From Chersky-840 sp963810195 (GTDB lineage: Bacteria; Actinomycetota; Acidimicrobiia; Acidimicrobiales; UBA8190): a stretch of DNA of 64,000 nucleotides. The notes under the pieces were generated by a model. The model did no database searches. It saw nothing but the letters and a program-made list of their open reading frames with translations, and was not told where the DNA came from. A program made the translations under genes and the position numbers. Of this stretch, positions 7,543-15,826 are shown piece after piece (within the stretch, counting starts at the first letter, position 1; each line of letters begins with the position of its first letter). The stretch spans positions 868,001 through 932,000 of the forward strand of contig CAWEMO010000001.1 of the NCBI GenBank assembly GCA_963810195.1, given 5' to 3'.

Positions 7543-10500
7543 GTGACCCGAATCCGCCCGCCCAAGGACACCGACGCACCACGCCCCGGACGTCGGCGCG
7601 TCTTCGGCACCTGGTCGGCCCATCTCCTTCTGGGCGCCGTGGCCTACGTCCCACTCCTGCTCACGGCGCCGGGTCGCGTGGGAGCGGACACGAAGGCGTA
7701 CCTGTATCTCGATCCCACCCGCTGGCTGAACGTGTCCGCTTCGATGTGGGACCCCGATCTGGCCATGGGGTCGGTCACCCACGAGTACATCGGCTACCTG
7801 CTCCCCATGGGCCCGTACTTCGCCCTCACGCACGTGCTCGGCGTGCCCACCTGGGTGGCGCAACGGCTGTGGACGGGGAGCCTTCTCTTCTTCGCGGGGG
7901 CGGGGGTGCTGTTCTTGTTGCGCACGCTCTCACCTTCGACCGGACGCCCCGGCGAGGGCTCGCTCGACATGGGGACGGTCGGAGGACTGGGCGCCGTGGT
8001 GGCCGCGCTCGGATACATGCTGTCGCCCTACGTCTTGCAGTACGAGGCGCGCGAATCGGTCCTCCTCCTCCCCTGGGTGGGCCTGCCGTGGATGGTCGGG
8101 GTGCTCGCCCGTGCCCTCCGCGGCGGCGGGTGGCGGTATCCGGCTCTTTTCGCGCTCGTGGTGGCGCTGGTCGGCAGCACCAACGCGGCATCCTTGATCT
8201 TCGTCGGCGTCGGGCCCGTCCTGTGGGTGCTGTGGGAGCTCGTCACGGGCCGGGTCACGTGGCGACGTGCCCTGTCCACGACGGCGAAAGTCGCGGTCCT
8301 CACCGTGGCGGCGTGCGCGTGGTGGATCGCCGGGCTCGAGGTCGAAGGCGCCTATCTCGGCAACATCCTGCGCGACACGGAGTCGATCCCCACCGTGGCG
8401 CGCTCGAGCCTGGCATCGGAGACGCTGCGCGGGCTCGGCTACTGGTTCTTCTACGGCGTGGACAAGCTGGGCTTGTACCTCCCCACGGCGGGTGCCTACA
8501 TGACTTCGGTGTGGTTGTTGGCGGTGAGCTTCGCCGTCCCCGCCACCGCCTTCCTGGCCGCGTTCTTCGTCCGGTGGCGAGAGCGCGCCTTCTTCGTCAG
8601 CCTCATCCTGGTGGGTACCGTCCTGGCCGTCGGCGCCCACCCGTTGTCGGATCCCTCGCCGTTGGGCAGCATCGTCAAGTCGAGCTCGGCGAACTCGACG
8701 GCAGGGCTGGCGTTGCGGAGCACCAACCGCGCCACGCCGCTCGTGGTCCTGGGCGTGGCCGTGCTCCTCGGCGCGGGCGTTGCCGCCGTGGCGCGGCGAT
8801 GGAGGATCGCCGGGACGATTGCGGCCGTGGCCGCCGCCGGGCTCATCGCGGCCGACCTGCCCGCCTTGTGGACCGGCCAGTTCGTCACGACCAGCCTGTC
8901 GCGCCCGGAGCAGGTGCCCGCGTACTGGACGAAGGCGGCGCAATTCCTCGACCGACAACCGGGCGCGACGCAGACCCGGGTGCTCACCGAACCGGGCATC
9001 GACTTCGCCTATTACCGATGGGGGACGACCCTCGACCCCATCCTTCCCGGCCTCATGACACGACCCGAGGTCGACCGGGGCGTGGTCCCCTACGGCTCGA
9101 CCGGGTCGTCGAACCTCCTCACGGCGCTCGACGAGGAGGTCCAAGAAGGCACCTTGGACCCCAGTGCCCTGGCGCCGATGGCCCGTCTCATGAGCGCGGG
9201 CGACGTCGTGGTGCAATCGGACCTCCAGTACGAGCGCTACGACACCCCGCGTCCGCGCGCCCTGTGGCAGACACTCGACCCACCTCCGCCGGGGCTGAGC
9301 GCGCCGATCGGCTTCGGGAACCCGGCGGTGACAGCCGCAAAGCCGGTGAAGTACCCGCTGATCGACGAGACCGAGCTCGGGCTGCCCCCCGACGCCCCCA
9401 ACCCCCCGCCGGTGGCGGTGTTCCCCGTGCCCGGGGCCCGGCCAGTCCTGCGCGCCGAAGCGGCCGGCCAGCCGCTGCTGGTGGACGGGGACGGGAGCGG
9501 GTTGGTGGCCCTCGCCGGCGCCGGCCTCCTCGACGGACAGGCCACGGTCTTGTATTCGCCGTCCTTCGCCGGTGACCCGGGCGGTCTGCGACGTGCCCTG
9601 GGCGAGGGCGCGGATCTGGTCGTGACCGACACCAACCGCAAGCGCGCCGAGCAGGTCGGCACGGTACGCGACAACTTCGGGTACACCGAGATGGCCGGGG
9701 AGACGGCCCTCGACCCGGACGGGCGTGACGCGCGGACTTCCCCGTTCCCGCCCCAGGCCGGCAACGCGACCAAGACCGTCGCCCTGGAGCACGGCGTCAA
9801 GAGCGTCGAGGCCAGCAACTACGGGAACCCCATCACGTACACGCCCGAGAACCGTCCCGACCAGGCCATGGACGGCAACGTGCGCACGGCGTGGACCGTG
9901 GCGGCCTTCGACAACCCCGTGGGCCAGTACCTGCGCATCGCGTTGTCCCATCCCGTCACCACGGACCAGGTCAACGTCGTACAGCCGTTGTACGGGCCAC
10001 GCAACCGGTGGATCACACGCGTCACCCTGCGATTTGACGGTGGCCGACCTGTGACCGAGACACTCACGAGCGCGTCGCGGACGTCGGGGGGACAGACCCT
10101 TTCGTTCCCGTCGCGGACCTTCTCGACCCTGAAGATCACGATCGACGCCACTAACACGGGCGTGATGGCATCCTACGGCGGGCAGTCGGGCGTCGGGTTC
10201 GCCGAGGTCCGGGTGGCCGGACAGCAGGTGCACGAGGTCGTCCGGATGCCCGAGGACCTCTTGAGTGCCGCCGGGGCGTCTTCGGCGTCACACCGCCTGA
10301 CACTCGTCATGACGCGCGACCGTGTGGCGCCGGTGCCCCCCCGCACGGACCCCGAGGTCGACATGGCCCGTGCCTTCACCCTGCCCACGGCGCGCACGTT
10401 CTCGGTGAGCGGCACGGCCGCCATCTCGCCGCTGATTCCCGACGACGTGATCGACACCTTGCTGGGGACGACGGTGCCGGGCGTGGTGGCCGCCTACTCG

Positions 10501-12120
10501 TCGGGCCGGCTCCCGGGGGACCTGCAGGACCGTGCATCCTCGACGCTCGACGGCAACCCCGCCACGATATGGAGCCCCGGCCTCGGGCCGCAGGCCGGCA
10601 ACTGGCTCGAGTACAACCTCGCCAAGCCCGTCACCTTCGATCATCTGGCCATGACCGTCGTCACCGACGGCCGGCATTCGGTGCCCACGTCCATCACCGT
10701 CAGCGCCGGCGGGCAGAGTCGCAAGGTCGCGCTCCCGGCCTTGGCCGACAACGCCAAGCCGTGGGCGACGCAGACCGTGTCGGTGCAATTCCCCGCGCTC
10801 AGCGGGTCGCACCTGCGGATCACATTCGACGCGGTGCGCGCGGTGACCGACCTCGACCAGTACTCCAACAAGCAGATCGGCCTGCCCCTCGGAATCGCCG
10901 AGGTGTCGATCCCCGGTGTGGCCGAATCGAGGCTCGCGCCCGGCATGCTGGCGGGGACGTGTCGCAGCAACATGCTGACGGTGGACGGGGCACCGGTCCC
11001 CGTGAGCGTCACCGGGACCACCTCGAGCGCCGCGTCCGAAGGCCTGCTCGAGGTCAGGGGATGCGCCAGCGCCGCCGGCGGGATCACGCTGGCGGCGGGC
11101 AGCCACGAGCTGCAGACCCAGCCCGGGGTCACACCGGGCGTGGACTTCGACGTCGACAGCCTGGTCCTGGACTCGGCTCCCGGCGGTGCCGCGCTGGCGC
11201 CCGCCGCCTCGGGGCGTTCGGTGGCCGCCGACTCCGGCCCTGCGCCCAAGCTGACGGTGGTCCGGTCGTCGACGACGTCGGCACAGGTCGTCGTCCACGA
11301 CCCCACGGCGCCGTTCTGGATGGTGCTCGGCCAGAGCACGAATGCGGGCTGGCACGCCACGGTAGCCGGCAAGGACCTGGGACCGCCCCAGGTGATCGAC
11401 GGCTACGCCAACGGTTGGCTCGTCACGCCCAAGACGCCCGGACGCGACATGGTGATCAGCTTGAATTGGACTCCGCAGAGACTCGTGGACGACGCCATCG
11501 CGGTGACGGGCGTGACCCTGGCGCTCTGCCTGGGGCTCGTGTGCTGGCCGCGCCGGCGCCGGCGCCGGCGTTCAGACGTGTCCGACGTGTCCGACGTGTC
11601 CGACGTGTTCGACGTCGAGCCCGCATCCCTGGCGCCGGGCATGCCAGAGTCGGGGGTGGACCAGCACTGGCCCGTTCTCGGGTCCCCGGTCCGCTCGTCG
11701 GGGTCGCGACCGGGTTGGGTCGCGCTGGTCGTGGTGCCGGTCCTGGCCGGAGCGGTGACGGCGGCTGTCGTGAAGCCCGCAGCCGGTGTGCCTGTCGCGC
11801 TGGCCGCCTTCGTCGCCGTCGTCAGCCCCTACGGGCGGGCTCTTCTCGCCGTCGGCTCGGTGGGGCTGCTCGTGGCCGTGGACCGGATGGTCACCGCCGC
11901 GCAGACCAAGTTCCACTACGCGGCCGAGTTCGGTTGGCCGACCCATTTCGAGACGGCGAGCATCCTGGCGTGGTTGGCGGTCGCCGCGCTGGCCGCCGAC
12001 GCGCTGGTCCAGGAGGTACGCGAACGCCGCGCACGCGGTGGCGCAGCGGCGACGGCGCAAGACGACCCCCGGCCTTCGCGGCGCGCCCGGCACCGGGGCA
12101 GGCACGTACGCCGCATGTGA
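7543..12120 (+). CDS. AftD-like alpha-(1->3)-arabinofuranosyltransferase (DUF3367), GT-C
   Basis: A 1525-residue protein, close to the roughly 1400 residues of mycobacterial AftD, which adds branching arabinofuranose from decaprenyl-phospho-arabinose outside the membrane. The first extracytoplasmic loop has the AftD-type segment GRVGADTKAYLYLDP (about residues 45-60) with the presumed catalytic Asp. About 10-12 membrane helices follow. Two discoidin-like (F5/8 C) carbohydrate-binding modules lie near residues 750-890 and 980-1120. Then come a GWHATVAG segment, a helix near 1320, an Arg-rich stretch with a DVS repeat, and final helices near 1390-1470. GTG 7543 gives a short cytoplasmic tail before helix 1 but has only a weak GGAG upstream. 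Whether arabinose is the true sugar here is unknown. Confidence 0.83.
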   Translation: MTRIRPPKDTDAPRPGRRRVFGTWSAHLLLGAVAYVPLLLTAPGRVGADTKAYLYLDPTRWLNVSASMWDPDLAMGSVTHEYIGYLLPMGPYFALTHVLGVPTWVAQRLWTGSLLFFAGAGVLFLLRTLSPSTGRPGEGSLDMGTVGGLGAVVAALGYMLSPYVLQYEARESVLLLPWVGLPWMVGVLARALRGGGWRYPALFALVVALVGSTNAASLIFVGVGPVLWVLWELVTGRVTWRRALSTTAKVAVLTVAACAWWIAGLEVEGAYLGNILRDTESIPTVARSSLASETLRGLGYWFFYGVDKLGLYLPTAGAYMTSVWLLAVSFAVPATAFLAAFFVRWRERAFFVSLILVGTVLAVGAHPLSDPSPLGSIVKSSSANSTAGLALRSTNRATPLVVLGVAVLLGAGVAAVARRWRIAGTIAAVAAAGLIAADLPALWTGQFVTTSLSRPEQVPAYWTKAAQFLDRQPGATQTRVLTEPGIDFAYYRWGTTLDPILPGLMTRPEVDRGVVPYGSTGSSNLLTALDEEVQEGTLDPSALAPMARLMSAGDVVVQSDLQYERYDTPRPRALWQTLDPPPPGLSAPIGFGNPAVTAAKPVKYPLIDETELGLPPDAPNPPPVAVFPVPGARPVLRAEAAGQPLLVDGDGSGLVALAGAGLLDGQATVLYSPSFAGDPGGLRRALGEGADLVVTDTNRKRAEQVGTVRDNFGYTEMAGETALDPDGRDARTSPFPPQAGNATKTVALEHGVKSVEASNYGNPITYTPENRPDQAMDGNVRTAWTVAAFDNPVGQYLRIALSHPVTTDQVNVVQPLYGPRNRWITRVTLRFDGGRPVTETLTSASRTSGGQTLSFPSRTFSTLKITIDATNTGVMASYGGQSGVGFAEVRVAGQQVHEVVRMPEDLLSAAGASSASHRLTLVMTRDRVAPVPPRTDPEVDMARAFTLPTARTFSVSGTAAISPLIPDDVIDTLLGTTVPGVVAAYSSGRLPGDLQDRASSTLDGNPATIWSPGLGPQAGNWLEYNLAKPVTFDHLAMTVVTDGRHSVPTSITVSAGGQSRKVALPALADNAKPWATQTVSVQFPALSGSHLRITFDAVRAVTDLDQYSNKQIGLPLGIAEVSIPGVAESRLAPGMLAGTCRSNMLTVDGAPVPVSVTGTTSSAASEGLLEVRGCASAAGGITLAAGSHELQTQPGVTPGVDFDVDSLVLDSAPGGAALAPAASGRSVAADSGPAPKLTVVRSSTTSAQVVVHDPTAPFWMVLGQSTNAGWHATVAGKDLGPPQVIDGYANGWLVTPKTPGRDMVISLNWTPQRLVDDAIAVTGVTLALCLGLVCWPRRRRRRRSDVSDVSDVSDVFDVEPASLAPGMPESGVDQHWPVLGSPVRSSGSRPGWVALVVVPVLAGAVTAAVVKPAAGVPVALAAFVAVVSPYGRALLAVGSVGLLVAVDRMVTAAQTKFHYAAEFGWPTHFETASILAWLAVAALAADALVQEVRERRARGGAAATAQDDPRPSRRARHRGRHVRRM
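11575..11616 (+). repeat. 9-bp tandem repeat (GACGTGTCC) inside the AftD-like gene
   Basis: Four copies of GACGTGTCC (the last with TTC) followed by GACGTC encode DVSDVSDVSDVFDV on the cytoplasmic side, just after the Arg-rich end of a membrane helix. Copy-number change would keep the frame. Confidence 0.8.
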
Positions 12121-12141
12121 CCCGGCGCAGGGGTCCCATGC

Positions 12142-12147
12142 TACGGT
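12142..12147 (+). promoter_or_regulatory. -10 box TACGGT before acyltransferase gene
   Basis: TACGGT lies 7 nt before a TTG (12155) and 10 nt before the ATG (12158) of the acyltransferase gene, which has no ribosome binding site. Confidence 0.4.
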
Positions 12148-12157
12148 CGACCGGTTG

Positions 12158-13456
12158 ATGGTCGACGTCGCGCCCGCTCCAGCGCCCGAGGCCGTCGACG
12201 ACGCACCGGGTGTCGCGCTGCGCCGGACGGGGCGCCATAGGCACAAGGCCGGTGAGCCCGCGCCACGCCCCCGGCACTTCCCGTGCTTCGACGGGTTGCG
12301 CGCCATCGCGGCGATCCTCGTGGTCATGGTGCATACGTCGTTCGCCTCGGGCTTCACCCTCCGATCGTCGGCCGGGATCTACACGGCGCGACTCGAGATC
12401 GGAGTGTCGGTGTTCTTCTTGATCTCCGGCTTCCTGTTGTACCGGCCGTTCGCGGCGTCGCACATCGCCGGGGGCGCGTCGCCGGCGGTGGGGAAGTTCT
12501 GGGTGCGCCGCTTTCTCAGGATCGTCCCCGCCTACTGGCTGGCGTTCGTCGTGACGAGCTATGTCATGCACGCCAACAAGATCCGGCCGGGGTGGCACGC
12601 CATGGTCGTGTACCTGGGGCTGGCGCAGGTGTACTTCCCCTCCCAGGCGCTCACGGGGGTCACCCAGGCGTGGTCGTTGTGCACAGAGGTCGCCTTTTAC
12701 CTCTTCTTGCCCTTGTACGCCGCGTTGGTGGTGATGAGACGCCGATCGGACCGCCATCAGCTGCAGCGGGAGCTGGTGGCGCTGTGCGGACTGTTCGCCA
12801 CGGGGCTGGGGCTCCGATTCTGGCTGCTGCACCTCCACGCCCCGCTCGCCTACGTCAGCCTCGAGTGGCTTCCGGCGTGCTTCGACCTCTTCGCGCTGGG
12901 CATGCTCCTCGCCGTGCTGAGCAGCTGGATGGTGCACCGCGACGTGCAACCACGGTGGCTCTTCGGTCCCGCCCTGCCGTGGCTCAGTTGGTCGGTGGCG
13001 GCCGCCATGCTCTGGGCGGTCTCCCACATCGGGGTGTCGAGACTCCCCCTCGAACACACGGCCCCCGGCCGCGGGCTGGCACAGGAGGCCCTCTACGGGT
13101 TGTTCGCCTTCTTCCTCCTGGTTCCCGCCGTCTTCGGTCCGCAGCGCAGCGGGGTCATCCGGAAGGCGCTGCAGTGGAGGCCGGTCGCCGCGCTCGGCAT
13201 CGTCTCCTACGGCGTGTACCTGTGGCACCAGGCCTGGGTCGCGCTGTTCCTGCGATGGACCGGCGCACTGTTCCGGGTGTCGTGGCCGGAGATGTTCGCG
13301 GTCGTGCTCAGCCTGGCCGCGGGCAGCGCGGCGCTCAGCTACCTCCTGGTCGAGCGGCCGATCCTGAGGATGAAAGACCGCCTGGGATGGTGGAACAGCT
13401 CGCCGCGCCCCCGGCCGGTGGTCCACGGGCCCGACGCCGCGTCCGTGGCGGAGTGA
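12158..13456 (+). CDS. Acyltransferase 3 family membrane protein (OafA/YrhL-like)
   Basis: A 432-residue protein with about ten membrane helices. These enzymes transfer acyl groups from acyl-CoA across the membrane onto sugars of surface polysaccharides or lipids. The N-terminal signature FPCFDGLRAIAAILVVMVHT carries the essential His, followed by the FFLISGFLLYRPF helix. The C-terminal tail is soluble and short, so it lacks the SGNH domain found in the longer OafA type. The frame is open upstream into the AftD-like gene, but ATG 12158 (or the TTG just before it) lies after that gene's stop and close behind a -10 box. It follows the AftD-like gene by 37 bp and converges with the GT39-like gene. 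Confidence 0.88.
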   Translation: MVDVAPAPAPEAVDDAPGVALRRTGRHRHKAGEPAPRPRHFPCFDGLRAIAAILVVMVHTSFASGFTLRSSAGIYTARLEIGVSVFFLISGFLLYRPFAASHIAGGASPAVGKFWVRRFLRIVPAYWLAFVVTSYVMHANKIRPGWHAMVVYLGLAQVYFPSQALTGVTQAWSLCTEVAFYLFLPLYAALVVMRRRSDRHQLQRELVALCGLFATGLGLRFWLLHLHAPLAYVSLEWLPACFDLFALGMLLAVLSSWMVHRDVQPRWLFGPALPWLSWSVAAAMLWAVSHIGVSRLPLEHTAPGRGLAQEALYGLFAFFLLVPAVFGPQRSGVIRKALQWRPVAALGIVSYGVYLWHQAWVALFLRWTGALFRVSWPEMFAVVLSLAAGSAALSYLLVERPILRMKDRLGWWNSSPRPRPVVHGPDAASVAE

Positions 13457-13472
13457 TCCTCGGGGCTCCGGA

Positions 13473-14891
13473 CTACCCCGGGGCCGAGGGCGTGGGATCG
13501 GGGAGCGCCGCCACCGGGGCACGTCTGGCCCGGGGCGTCCCCCGCACGACGTCGGCAGGAGGCCCGTTTCGCCGGACGTGGTCCCAGAGGCGGTCAAGTG
13601 CCACGGCGGAGAGGAGCGCCAGCGACACCTCGAAGGTGGTGCGGTAGCGGGTCTGGCCGAAGCTCACGAGGACCACGGCCACGACGTCGAGACCGATGGC
13701 CAGCAAGGGGAAGACCGGGACACGACGGCGTCGCAGCACGACGAGCCCGCCGATTCCGAGGGCGACGAAGGCGTAGTACATGCCGAGGCCGACGAGCGCC
13801 CAATGGTACGGACGCGTCTCGACGTAGAAGTCGAGCTCCACCTGCTGCAGGGGATGGAAGGCGCCGAAGGCACGCCCCAGGCGCGCCAACTCCACGCGCA
13901 GGAGGCGATGCTCGTGGGTACGGATGTAGTGCATCGCATAGGTCTGGGCCTGTGCCGACTGCACCGACTTGTCGGCGTGGGGGTCGATCGGTGCCTGCAG
14001 CGAGCACGGCAGGGACCAGTACCCCTCGAAGGGCCCGGACCAGGTCTGGTCGCAGTTGGCCGAGGCCAGCGTGATCCCGAGCCCGGTGCTGATGAACGTC
14101 GGCTTTTCGAACCGGCTCATGTTGTACCCGACCCAGGGAGCCACGACCGTGAGGGCGGCCAGGGTCCCGAGGCCCGCCAGGGCCAGTCGGGCGCGCCAGC
14201 GCACTCGGGCCAGGAGCGCCAGCGGTATCACGATGAAGAAGATGAGCAGGGTCAGCTCGTCACGGCCCAGCATCGCCACGCCGACCACCGCTCCGAGCAC
14301 CAGCATGCGACGCATGCCGGGCTCCTTCCAGAATCGGTATGCGCACAGCAAGACGAGTGCCACGAGCAGCGGGGAGAGGCTCTCGGAGAGAGCGAGCTCG
14401 TCGCTCATCCAGATGTTGGGGTAGACGGCGACGAGGAACGCCGCGATCAGACCGGCCCGGCGACCCGCCATCTCGCGTCCGGTGATGCCGCACACGGTGA
14501 CGGCAGCGGCACCGATGACACAGCACCACACACGCTGCGCGAAGAACGACTTCAGTCCCACCACCGACGCCATGGCGAGGACGAAGACGAACAGCGGTGG
14601 CCAGTCGGCGGTCTGGACGAACTGATGAGGGTGTTTGGCGAAGTGCCACGGGTCGATGAAGCCGTACCCCTCGACGAGGAGGTTGGCGGCGTTGTGGTAG
14701 TAGAACGCGTCACCGCCCGGCCGGCGGTTCGGGCGTCCGAGCACCGTGCCGAGCCGGATCCCGAACCCGACGAGGGTGATGAGGCCCAGCCAGAGCCACC
14801 ACCGGCGCGTGGTGTGGCGATCCGGGGCTGTCGCCGTGCCCGGGACGGCCGCGGCCCCGGCCGGCGCAGGTGGCGCGGTGGCCGTCGTCAT
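13473..14891 (-). CDS. GT39-like polyprenyl-phosphate-sugar transferase, membrane (GT-C)
   Basis: A 472-residue protein with a soluble start and about 10-11 membrane helices. The first extracytoplasmic loop has the GT-C acidic motif in PGGDAFYYHNAANLLVEG (about residues 60-77), as in ArnT and protein O-mannosyltransferase relatives, which take sugar from a polyprenyl phosphate and transfer it to lipid, protein or glycan outside the membrane. A second loop, near residues 265-300, holds two Cys residues (NCDQTW and LPCSL) that may form a disulfide. ATG 14891 overlaps the stop of the methyltransferase gene by 4 bp, showing translational coupling. Acceptor unknown. Confidence 0.8.
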   Translation of the reverse strand: MTTATAPPAPAGAAAVPGTATAPDRHTTRRWWLWLGLITLVGFGIRLGTVLGRPNRRPGGDAFYYHNAANLLVEGYGFIDPWHFAKHPHQFVQTADWPPLFVFVLAMASVVGLKSFFAQRVWCCVIGAAAVTVCGITGREMAGRRAGLIAAFLVAVYPNIWMSDELALSESLSPLLVALVLLCAYRFWKEPGMRRMLVLGAVVGVAMLGRDELTLLIFFIVIPLALLARVRWRARLALAGLGTLAALTVVAPWVGYNMSRFEKPTFISTGLGITLASANCDQTWSGPFEGYWSLPCSLQAPIDPHADKSVQSAQAQTYAMHYIRTHEHRLLRVELARLGRAFGAFHPLQQVELDFYVETRPYHWALVGLGMYYAFVALGIGGLVVLRRRRVPVFPLLAIGLDVVAVVLVSFGQTRYRTTFEVSLALLSAVALDRLWDHVRRNGPPADVVRGTPRARRAPVAALPDPTPSAPG

Positions 14892-15775
14892 GTCCCCCGC
14901 CGGCGCAGCACCAGGAGCAGGTTCCAGGTCGCCACTTCGCGTACCCCGGGGACGGCGACGAGCCAGCGCAGCCAGTCGGGGTAGTACCGCGGTAGGGCGT
15001 CCACGACGTCGATGCCGGGATGGGCGCGGGCCATCCGCAGGCTGGGGCCCACATGGCAGGCGAAGAGCGACGACCCGAACCGGTTGCCCGGCCGGCGGCC
15101 GTGGCGACGTTCGTAGTGCCTTGCGGCACGGTGGCCGCCCAGGTAGTGCCACGGAGATGTCTCGTGCCCTCCCCACGGCGAGTACCACGCCGTGAACGAC
15201 AGGTAGACGATCCCTCCCGGGCGCGTCACGCGCACCATCTCGTCGAGGAACCGCCGGGGCTCGGGAACGTGCTCGAGCACGTTGGAGGAGAACACCACGT
15301 CGGCCACGCCATCTCCCAGGGGGAGCCGATTGCCGTCGCCGGCGATGGTGTGACCGGGGGCCAGACGCCCGGGCCGGACGGCGCGTCGGTGGTGCTCGCG
15401 CCGGGCGGCCTCCGAGTCGCTCGGTACCGAGCCCCCGGCCCCGCCGGCACGTGGCTCGGGCTCGTGGCCGTCGGGTGGTTCGGGCTCGTGGCCGTCGGGT
15501 GCACCGGCCTCGGGCTCGACCAGGACGCAGCGCGCCCCGGCCGCCGTGAGGGCTTCGGTGAAGTACCCGGCCCCGCCTCCGACGTCGACGACGAGCCGGC
15601 CGTCGACGGGGGCGTACCGGCGCAGCTGGGTCACCGAGTCGGCCGCCTGGACCCGGTAGAAGTGGTCGGGGTCGGTCTGCTCGACGCGAAAGGCCCGGAA
15701 CAACTCCACCGACCGGCGCGCTCCCCCGCGCTGAGTGCGGACCGAGGCCGGGGCCACGCGCCGCGGGGTCGTCAC
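14888..15775 (-). CDS. Class I SAM-dependent methyltransferase
   Basis: A 295-residue protein. Motif I of the SAM fold is clear (LVVDVGGGAGYFTEALTAAG), the acidic end of beta 2 is VLVEPEAG, and motif II/III regions follow as DGVADVVFSSNVLEHVPEPRRFLDE. An Ala/Gly/Pro/Glu-rich insertion with a duplicated DGHEPEPP unit separates beta 2 from the rest. I prefer GTG 15775, placed 8 nt after a TACCAT box; an in-frame GTG at 15823 would add 16 residues. It is the middle gene of a minus-strand trio: the spermidine-synthase-like gene before and the GT39-like gene after, the latter overlapping by 4 bp. It probably methylates a sugar or lipid intermediate. Confidence 0.82.
   Translation of the reverse strand: MTTPRRVAPASVRTQRGGARRSVELFRAFRVEQTDPDHFYRVQAADSVTQLRRYAPVDGRLVVDVGGGAGYFTEALTAAGARCVLVEPEAGAPDGHEPEPPDGHEPEPRAGGAGGSVPSDSEAARREHHRRAVRPGRLAPGHTIAGDGNRLPLGDGVADVVFSSNVLEHVPEPRRFLDEMVRVTRPGGIVYLSFTAWYSPWGGHETSPWHYLGGHRAARHYERRHGRRPGNRFGSSLFACHVGPSLRMARAHPGIDVVDALPRYYPDWLRWLVAVPGVREVATWNLLLVLRRRGT
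15457..15501 (-). repeat. 21-bp direct repeat (24-bp period) within methyltransferase gene
   Basis: Two identical 21-bp copies at 15457-15477 and 15481-15501 encode two DGHEPEP units in a surface loop after beta strand 2. It looks like a recent in-frame duplication. Confidence 0.75.
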
Positions 15776-15783
15776 GACGGCAC

Positions 15784-15789
15784 ATGGTA
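15784..15789 (-). promoter_or_regulatory. -10 box TACCAT before methyltransferase gene
   Basis: On the minus strand TACCAT is followed by 8 nt and then GTG 15775. It supports that later start and a leaderless transcript. Confidence 0.4.
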
Positions 15790-15826
15790 ACGGCCGTGTC
15801 CCGGAGGATCCCCCGACGTGCACCGG

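Noticed and set aside
6582..9575. A 997-codon open frame on the plus strand across the MFS gene and the first part of the AftD-like gene
   Set aside because: It is composed mainly of Arg, Gly, Pro and Ala with no domain, and runs antisense to one real gene and out of frame with another; typical of GC-rich DNA.
7930..10233. A 767-codon minus-strand open frame inside the AftD-like gene
   Set aside because: Antisense shadow with low-complexity composition rich in His, Arg and Gly; the plus-strand frame has clear membrane helices and family motifs.
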